The translations under genes and the position numbers were made by a program. Below, one piece after another: positions 6,853 to 8,064 of a DNA stretch of 8,064 nt. The stretch spans positions 1-8,064 of the forward strand of contig CACZOS010000047.1 of the NCBI GenBank assembly GCA_902782815.1. Reading direction: 5' to 3'. The notes under the pieces were generated by a model. It saw nothing but the letters and a program-made list of their open reading frames with translations, did no database searches and was not told the DNA's origin. The stretch's first letter is position 1, and each line of letters opens with the position of its first letter. The stretch is from an uncultured Lachnospiraceae bacterium. Lineage in GTDB: Bacteria; Bacillota; Clostridia; Lachnospirales; Lachnospiraceae.

Positions 6853-8064
6853 CTAATAATCAGATCCTTCCATATCATCGGCCGGCATCAAGTTAAACAT
6901 TTCTTCAAAATCACCGGATGTCTCTTCCTCCAGGGTTCTTTCACCGAAACCGCTGCCGGCAAATTCATCCTGATCTTTATAGTTGTTGTCATCCGGGCTG
7001 CTCTCGATCACGGAAGTGAGGCTGGGATCAATAGTTTCAGATCCTTCCTGGATCTCCACCTCAGTCATATCCTCACGCAGGACACGCACGTCCAGTGCCA
7101 GAGACTGGAATTCCTTAAGAAGGACTTTGAAGGACTCGGGGATACCCGGTTCAGGGATATTTTCTCCCTTGATGATCGCCTCATAGGTCTTCACACGTCC
7201 CACCACATCATCGGATTTGACGGTGAGGATCTCCTGAAGAGTATAGGATGCACCGTAGGCTTCCAGAGCCCATACTTCCATCTCACCGAAACGCTGGCCG
7301 CCAAACTGGGCTTTTCCGCCGAGAGGCTGCTGGGTAACCAGTGAGTAGGGGCCGGTGGAACGGGCATGAATCTTGTCATCCACCAGATGATGTAGCTTAA
7401 GGTAGTGCATGAATCCAATGGTGACGGGAGAGTCAAACTCTTCACCGGTACGGCCGTCGCGGAGTGTGACTTTTCCTGTCTTGTCGATGGGCACACCCTT
7501 CCACTCTGCTCTGTGGTCAAGGTTTTCCTCAAGGTATTTCATGATATCATCATTTACCTTGTCTCCCCAGATCCGGACAAACTCGTCCCATTCTTTATTT
7601 GCATAATCATTTGCCATCTCCAGGGTATCCATGATGTCGTGCTCATTGGCACCGTTGAATACGGGAGTGGCAACGTTGAATCCCAGAACTTTGGAGGCCA
7701 GGCTCAGATGGATCTCCAGAACCTGTCCGATGTTCATACGGGAAGGAACGCCCAGGGGGTTAAGCACGATGTCCAGAGGACGTCCGTTGGGAAGGAAGGG
7801 CATGTCTTCCACAGGAAGGATCCGGGAAACAACACCCTTGTTTCCGTGGCGTCCTGCCATCTTATCTCCCACGGAGATCTTACGTTTCTGGGCAATGTAG
7901 ACCCTTACGGATTTATTTACTGTAGGTGGCAGTTCATCATGGTTTTCCCTGGTAAAGACCTTGGTATCCATGACAACGCCGTAGGCACCGTGGGGCACGC
8001 GCAGGGAGGTATCCCTTACCTCTCTTGCCTTCTCGCCGAAAATAGCCCGGAGAAGTCTCTCCTC
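6853..8064 (-). CDS. rpoB: DNA-directed RNA polymerase subunit beta, C-terminal part (5' end outside window)
   Basis: This is the last 403 residues of RpoB, about the C-terminal third of a protein usually near 1200-1300 residues. The frame is open to the window edge; the GTG at 7998 is an internal valine, not a start. In-window landmarks, counted from the edge, are [25 protein letters not shown] (66-77), with the two conserved active-centre lysines that face the incoming nucleotide; then [20 protein letters not shown]; and the beta-anchor region [20 protein letters not shown] and [14 protein letters not shown], which docks onto beta'. After [15 protein letters not shown] the final 70 or so residues are acidic, low in complexity and end GSDY. 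The rifampicin-binding region is outside the window. The gene stops with TAG 20 bases before rpoC and is in the standard rpoB-rpoC operon order. No substitutions are seen in the conserved blocks. Confidence 0.98.
   Translation of the reverse strand, partial: EERLLRAIFGEKAREVRDTSLRVPHGAYGVVMDTKVFTRENHDELPPTVNKSVRVYIAQKRKISVGDKMAGRHGNKGVVSRILPVEDMPFLPNGRPLDIVLNPLGVPSRMNIGQVLEIHLSLASKVLGFNVATPVFNGANEHDIMDTLEMANDYANKEWDEFVRIWGDKVNDDIMKYLEENLDHRAEWKGVPIDKTGKVTLRDGRTGEEFDSPVTIGFMHYLKLHHLVDDKIHARSTGPYSLVTQQPLGGKAQFGGQRFGEMEVWALEAYGASYTLQEILTVKSDDVVGRVKTYEAIIKGENIPEPGIPESFKVLLKEFQSLALDVRVLREDMTEVEIQEGSETIDPSLTSVIESSPDDNNYKDQDEFAGSGFGERTLEEETSGDFEEMFNLMPADDMEGSDY

Noticed and set aside
1..8064. Undescribed defence, mobile or biosynthetic system
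   Set aside because: Every sizeable reading frame on the coding strands belongs to housekeeping or known uncharacterised families. There are no transposase, integrase, nuclease or repeat-array signals, and the only composition break is the AT-rich tract.

Overview
The window looks like ordinary core chromosome from a low-to-mid GC Gram-positive bacterium of the class Clostridia, most likely a Lachnospiraceae-type genome. This placement is inferred from the style of the RpoB/RpoC proteins with their long acidic tails, strong AGGAGG-type ribosome binding sites, a DUF975 membrane protein and a small protein resembling DUF6514. No sequence search was possible. I see no mobile element, CRISPR array, tRNA, rRNA or phage gene, and no convincing new biological system. 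The more interesting material is in the non-coding stretches and the gene order.

Layout, left to right. Positions 1-801 (+) are the 3' end of typA (bipA), a ribosome-associated translational GTPase. It ends at a long hairpin with U-rich flanks on both sides (803-897), which looks like a shared bidirectional terminator for two convergent transcription units. Facing it on the minus strand are a YigZ/IMPACT-family gene (953-1606) and, upstream of that, a 97-residue small protein (1686-1979). This small protein has a candidate promoter, an upstream tract of about 91% A+T and a leader in which the ribosome binding site can fold into a hairpin.

The right-hand two thirds is one minus-strand transcription unit read from right to left: the C-terminal third of rpoB (8064-6853), then complete rpoC (6832-3098) after 20 bases, then a DUF975 membrane protein (3055-2324) after 42 bases. 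It ends at a strong hairpin-plus-U-tract terminator (2289-2235). RpoB and RpoC are the beta and beta' subunits of RNA polymerase, and all key catalytic and zinc-binding residues in view are intact. The DUF975 gene occupies the place after rpoC where many Firmicutes have rpsL-rpsG-fusA. It appears to be co-transcribed with the polymerase genes, because the gap shows neither a terminator nor a good promoter.

The apparent long plus-strand reading frames opposite yigZ and rpoC are mirror images of real genes and are not annotated.
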